The notes beneath the pieces are model-generated. The model did no database searches. It was given only the letters and a program-made list of their open reading frames with translations, and was not told the origin of the DNA. From Cymodocea nodosa (taxonomy: Eukaryota; Streptophyta; Magnoliopsida; Alismatales; Cymodoceaceae): DNA of 64,000 nt. The position numbers and the translations under genes were made by a program. Location of the stretch: positions 11,978,501-12,042,500 of the forward strand of contig CM072341.1 of NCBI GenBank assembly GCA_036874045.1, in the 5' to 3' direction. Below, piece by piece: positions 59,630 to 64,000 of this stretch (its first letter is position 1; the number at the start of each line of letters is the position of its first letter).

Positions 59630-60690
59630 ATGGCATATGCTTATACTCAAAGATTTCTAAAACATGTAGTTAGCATATGTGAATTCTGCAATTCTGAAGG
59701 TCATGACATTTCTAACGGTTTGAAACTAAGACGTTTACAGATGGCTAGATCCCATGAACAACAAATGAATTATCCTCAATATGATAGAGCCAAGTATGAG
59801 AATCCTATAGTTTACCCAACTGATGGTCAGTATAGAATGTGTAATATGTTGAGAGACACTGAAGTTTGGAATAGGTATGACAGACTAGAGCGTAGTATAG
59901 AGCAAAACCTGGACAAACTAGAATACTTTATGTGTCAGCAACAAGAAGTCAACAAATTAAACTATAAGGAAGTATATTCAGAACCTAAAATGGATATAAT
60001 TTACGAAACTGAAAAAACATAGTGAAAATTGATCAAAAATTGAATGCAATGAGATTAGATGATCTGGAAAGAAAACTAAAAGCATTGGACAAATATACAA
60101 TGAAAATACAAGTTATACAATAGGACAATGAAAATTATAATGTTATACATCTGCATAATTTGCAAAATATACAACCAAAAGAAAATATTAATGCAATAGA
60201 ATTTAAAGAATGTAATTTAAAACTAAAAACAATTGAAGATCATAATCACGAAAATGATATACAAAAACATCATGAGAGTAATGAAAATCTGGAAGATGTA
60301 TGTGTAACATTAAGATCTAGAATTGATATACCATCAAGAACTCAAAATGAAAATAATATGAAGGTGGATAAGAGTAAAAATCAAAATGATAATGAAAATG
60401 TAATAGCTGAAAATCTAGAAATCAATGAAGAACAATCTGAATCTGCTAATGAGACTAAAAATGATCAAACAAATCAAACGAAAGAAAAATAATCTTTTAA
60501 ATCAAAATCTTTAGCACCCTATCCTGAAAGATTACAACAAACAATACCTGAAAAATAAGAAAAAATCAGAGAAATTTTTGAAAAAGTACAAGTTAACATT
60601 CCTTTATTAGATCTATTGCAGAAAATGTCACATTGTGCTAAATTTCTGAAGGATTGATGTACTAAGAAAAGAGCGAAAAGTTCTTAGAAA
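59630..60690 (+). pseudogene. First-ORF remnant (zinc knuckle region) of the third copy
   Basis: From ATG at 59630 the protein is collinear with the ORF at 24234-23128. The knuckle reads CEFCNSEGHDISNG, with the last Cys replaced by Gly. The frame stops at 60022, resumes about 60031-60492 with one in-frame stop, and runs on with stops to the LLQKMSHCAKFLKD region near 60650. It breaks off at 60690 where an inverted LTR begins. Confidence 0.85.
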
Positions 60691-60700
60691 GCATAAAACT

Positions 60701-61278
60701 TGTTTGGTTACCTAGCACGACACCAGAAAACTTGTTTGGATCTACAGCACGGCACTAGAAAAATTTGGATTTGTTAACTTCTATTTTTACTTAGTTAATT
60801 TATCTTTATGCCTATTCATTTTTAAAAGTAAACAAACAACTTTTCACACAAATTAGATATTAATTCCAATTTGTATTTTAACTGCAAGTGCACAGTGTCT
60901 ATTGTATTAGTGTGCAAGTACAGGTCGATCCCACAGGAAATTGCTTAAGAATTGAGAACTGTTCCATTTTTAACAATCAAATTTATATATTCAATAAGCT
61001 CTCCGTTGAGTTACAGTTATCTCAACGGACAAAGTTCGTTGAGTTATGGCTAACTCAACGGACTAACCTTGTGGACTTAAGTTATATATCAGTGAGTTAT
61101 CTATAACTATCCGAAATGCATCTGAGCATCGGATAGTTAAGTCTGTAAGTATCCGAAATCAATGTTGATATTTAAAATAAAATAAATATCATTGATTCAG
61201 ATTCAGATTCAGATTCAGATTACTTCTACAACCGCTACAATGGCATATTATAAAATAAATAGTCCGTGGAGTTAACAA
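60701..61278 (-). repeat. Mosaic of inverted LTR pieces
   Basis: 60701 to about 61080 reads as the LTR 3' half in minus orientation. At the palindrome ACTTAAGT (61075-61082) it switches to plus orientation and matches 57982-58065. Four GATTCA hexamers follow near 61195-61220. The piece 61227-61278 is again minus-oriented LTR (ACCGCTACAATGGCATATTA). Confidence 0.82.
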
Positions 61279-61312
61279 TGTGAGTGTTAAAATGTTTAAA
61301 ATGTTATGATAG

Positions 61313-61475
61313 TATATGTTGATATTTGAGTATTGAATTGTTTAGCAGATTATTACAATATATGTTGATATTTGAGTGTTGAATTGTTTAGTAGATTATT
61401 ACATTATATGTTGATATTTGAGTGTTGAATTATTTAGTAGGTTATTACATTATATATTGATATTTGTAGGTTGAA
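61313..61475. repeat. 46-bp tandem repeat, about 3.5 units
   Basis: GATATTTGAG-type starts recur at 61321, 61367, 61413 and 61459, a constant spacing of 46. Each unit contains TTGAATTGTTTAG and ATTATTACA. The last unit is partial and diverged. It joins the folded LTR mosaic to the transposase remnant. Confidence 0.95.
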
Positions 61476-61547
61476 ATGCTCTCTACTTGTACAAGTCATT
61501 CTACATATGGCAAACAATCAAGAATAAGATGAAAGGAGACGACAAAG

Positions 61548-62826
61548 ACAGCATAGGTTTCTAATGTTGATTCTACAAACATGTGGATTAGCAGGACAAT
61601 ATGTTATAGATGTTATTCTAAACACAATAGAACAAATCTATAGCAAAGAAAGACAATGATATATCATGAGATTGTTAGACTCATCACTACCTCACCAAGC
61701 ATATCATTGTCGAAAAATATATTGAATGAGTCAACATATTTTTCAAAAATTTTGTGAATTACTTAGAAAAAAAAGGGTAGTAGAAGATAGTTGGGGTGTT
61801 ACTATTGAGGAAAAACTAGCAGTTTTTCTTGTCACAATTAGACAAAACCAAAGATATGGAGTTACCATTGAGCATTTTCATCATTCTACTTAGACAGTTA
61901 GCACATATTTCAATGAGATTGTAAATACTATTTGTAAAATACAAGATTTACTTATAGTGAAACCTTCATCATCAACACCTAGTAGAGTTCGAAATGATGT
62001 GAATATCTTAACATATTTTAAGGTAAGATGTGAATTTCATTTCATTCAAATTTTACAAATTTGACATTGTATTATTAACATTCTATTTGATTTTTCAATG
62101 TAAGATTGCATTAGTGCTATTGATGGTATACATGTAAATGCGATAATTTATGGAGAAAAAAATGCAAAATATAGGAATAGGAAGGGAGAATTAACATAAA
62201 ATGTATTAGTAGCTTGTAACTTTGATATGAAAATTATGTATGTACTTGCAAGATGGGAATGATCAACTATAGATGCAAGGATCTTATAAGATGTTATTTT
62301 CTGACCTCATGGGCTTCAAGTCTCACTCGGTATGGCTCTAATTGTGTACATTTTTAATAATTTTAGATATTGGTTTGCTGAAATTATTGAATATTATAGT
62401 ATATTGTGTAGGTAAGTTTTATTTGGTAAACACAAACTTCCCAAATCGTCTCAAATTTATTTCTCTATTTTATGGTGTGCGATATCATTTATCAAAATAT
62501 AATTAGAATCGTGTTCCAAATAATGCAGTAGAGAATTTCAATAATAGACACTTTCAATTAAAGAATATAATTGAACACACATTTGAAGTGATCAAATATC
62601 GATTTACTATTTTACAATGTTATATGCCATATCCATTTTAAACACAAGTTAAGATTGTATTGACATGTTTTCTTATACACAATTTTATTAGAAGAGCAAA
62701 TTAAGAAGACTTACTTCAAGATTTAGCAAATGAATTGGTTGAAGCAAATATTGATATGTTTGAGAAACTTGTTCATAATGTTGAAGAAGAAAGCATATGT
62801 TGTTCTAGTAATATGAGTATAGAATA
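61548..62826 (+). pseudogene. PIF/Harbinger transposase (HARBI1-like nuclease) remnant
   Basis: Readable blocks in order: LMLILQTCGLAGQYV (from about 61560), MSQHIFQKFCELLRKKRVVE (61726), VTIEEKLAVFLVTIRQNQRY, FHHST-TVSTYFNEIVNTIC, then CISAIDGIHVNAIIYG (about 62107), YRNRKGELT, VACNFDMKIMYVLARWE, KFYLVNTNFPNRLKF (about 62412), YHLS, NNRHFQLKNIIEHTFEVIKYRF and TQVKIVLTCFLIHNFIRRAN. These are the helix-rich N-terminus and DDE nuclease of Harbinger transposases. An intron or intron-like gap lies at about 62022-62106. Several stops occur, and the second catalytic Asp (usual YYLVDAGYPNR) is Asn here, so it is dead. No Myb-like partner ORF or terminal inverted repeats were found. Confidence 0.85.
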
Positions 62827-64000
62827 AAGAAAAAAAATAGCTAATAGGAAACGAGATTATATTATGTATTTTATGTGAGAAAGAAATTAAAATGTTGTTT
62901 ATTGAACATTAATTGTAATAAATTATGTTTATGATGAAAAGTTTATTCATGACAAAATAATTGTATACTATATATTATATTACTTTGAAATATAATTAAT
63001 ATATACTATATTATTTAAAATATTACTTTCAAGTTGTATTATTATTTAATATTTCAAAAATTATTAAAAATTATATTTCTCATCATTTCCTATTATGTTA
63101 AAATTTTATGTCATTTTTTGTCAATTTATTTCTTATTTTACACAAACACATAACAATTTCTTATCATTTTTTGTTATTTCTCGACGTGTAAAAATACTTA
63201 AATTTTCTTGTTATTTTTTAAAATTTTCATTTTTCGACATTTCTAGTAATTCTTGTTATTTCATTTTTCAACGAGAATCGTACATAAACACCTAAAGTCG
63301 TTTTCTTTAACCTTAAAAGGTAAACTAATTTTGGAAATTAATTGATAATAACTTTGAAACCTAAGAGGAATTTTTTTTTTTTTTTTTTGAAACGAGAGAC
63401 TTCAACTCCCTGCTAAATAAAAGCACATTTTCCTCGAAATCTCATTCGATCTCTTCCTCTTACAATCACAAACTTTTGCCATTTTTCAAATCCAAGCCGG
63501 TAAGAAAGCCTTGCCTTGGGAAAATCGCTGGTTCGATGATAAACAACTTAAATATTAACGTCCCTTCAATATATAAGTATTTCAACAACCCAAACATTTG
63601 TTTCTTTCTAGGGCATCTTCTTCCCATCTTGTCCCAGATAATTTAAATGATTCCAAGGAAGAAAGCTTCATTCCCCCGGATGCATAATTCTAACGGAATC
63701 TGCTCGACTGAAACCTGTTATTCATTATTCTCTTAGATTTTTAACTTACGTTTGTTTTTATTAGACTACTTCATGTTTAAATGAAAAGTCATTGATTTCA
63801 AATTATAATCAGTTATCCTACGCTCTGTAATATTCTAAACTAAATAGACGCTTAGAATTTGTTCTTATCTTTTTGTTACTTTTAGAAAAAGTTAAAATTT
63901 AATTATATAAATTATTAATCTATGGTATAATCTACGATCATTAAAATTTCAACTTAATATAAATTATATTCAATGCGGTTTTCTGATCTAAAAATCGATG
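62827..64000. other. Intergenic AT-rich DNA
   Basis: No gene recognised. It contains long A/T runs (for example the T run at about 63370-63390) and short frames without homology. The right terminus of the Harbinger-like element may lie here, but no terminal inverted repeat could be paired. Confidence 0.55.

Larger units (their letters stand above)
57494..61278 (+). mobile_element. Third Athila-like copy, truncated and folded back
   Basis: A full plus-oriented LTR (57494-59528), primer-binding site (59536-59553) and the 5' part of the first ORF (59630 to about 60690). Then orientation switches: a minus-oriented LTR piece (60701 to about 61080), a short plus-oriented piece (61075 to about 61160) and a last minus-oriented piece (about 61227-61278). 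No protease, RT, gag capsid or F-box. As in the nested element, the zinc-knuckle ORF begins right after the primer-binding site. Confidence 0.85.

Overview
The window is nuclear DNA of a flowering plant: three plant genes with GT–AG introns lie among large LTR retrotransposons in AT-rich DNA. The species cannot be fixed from the sequence. The GC-rich first exon of the bHLH gene beside AT-rich spacers would fit a non-grass monocot, but only weakly.

Host genes. (1) 1245-2503 (+): the last four exons of an ESCRT-I VPS37 gene whose 5' part lies outside. (2) 31559-33001 (-): a complete four-exon bHLH factor of the bHLH93/bHLH61 group with a C-terminal ACT-like fold. (3) 46071-53773 (+): a complete 14-exon phosphoglucan phosphatase, SEX4/DSP4. 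Its spliced length (378 residues) and the positions of its catalytic Asp166, Cys198 and carbohydrate-binding Trp278 agree with the Arabidopsis enzyme. Its promoter has a TATA box and a G-box.

Mobile DNA. An old, stop-riddled Tekay/Del chromovirus (8015 to about 28830, +) was split between RNase H and integrase by a younger Athila-like Ty3/gypsy element (12450-26310, -), with 5-bp target duplication GTCAC. That Athila element has an odd layout. A gag zinc knuckle comes first after the primer-binding site, then protease, RT, RNase H and only the zinc-binding N-terminus of integrase. A 1.6-kb non-coding block full of short palindromes follows, then the displaced gag capsid domain, an F-box protein gene and two polypurine tracts. 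Two more copies of this family (34308-37404 and 57494-61278) are rearranged, each with LTR pieces in inverted orientation. One carries the 3' end of the same F-box gene; the other repeats the 'zinc knuckle straight after PBS' layout. The 34.3-kb copy sits inside a truncated Reina-like chromovirus (34135 to beyond 39262), about 1.1 kb upstream of the bHLH start codon. A Ty1/copia relic (53883-55110) abuts the 3' end of SEX4, and a dead PIF/Harbinger transposase lies at 61548-62826.

The most notable content is the non-canonical Athila-like family: relocated gag, captured F-box gene, missing integrase core, ordered palindromes in LTRs and internal DNA, and recurrent inverted copies. A 61-bp near-perfect palindrome at 5700-5760 is also unexplained.
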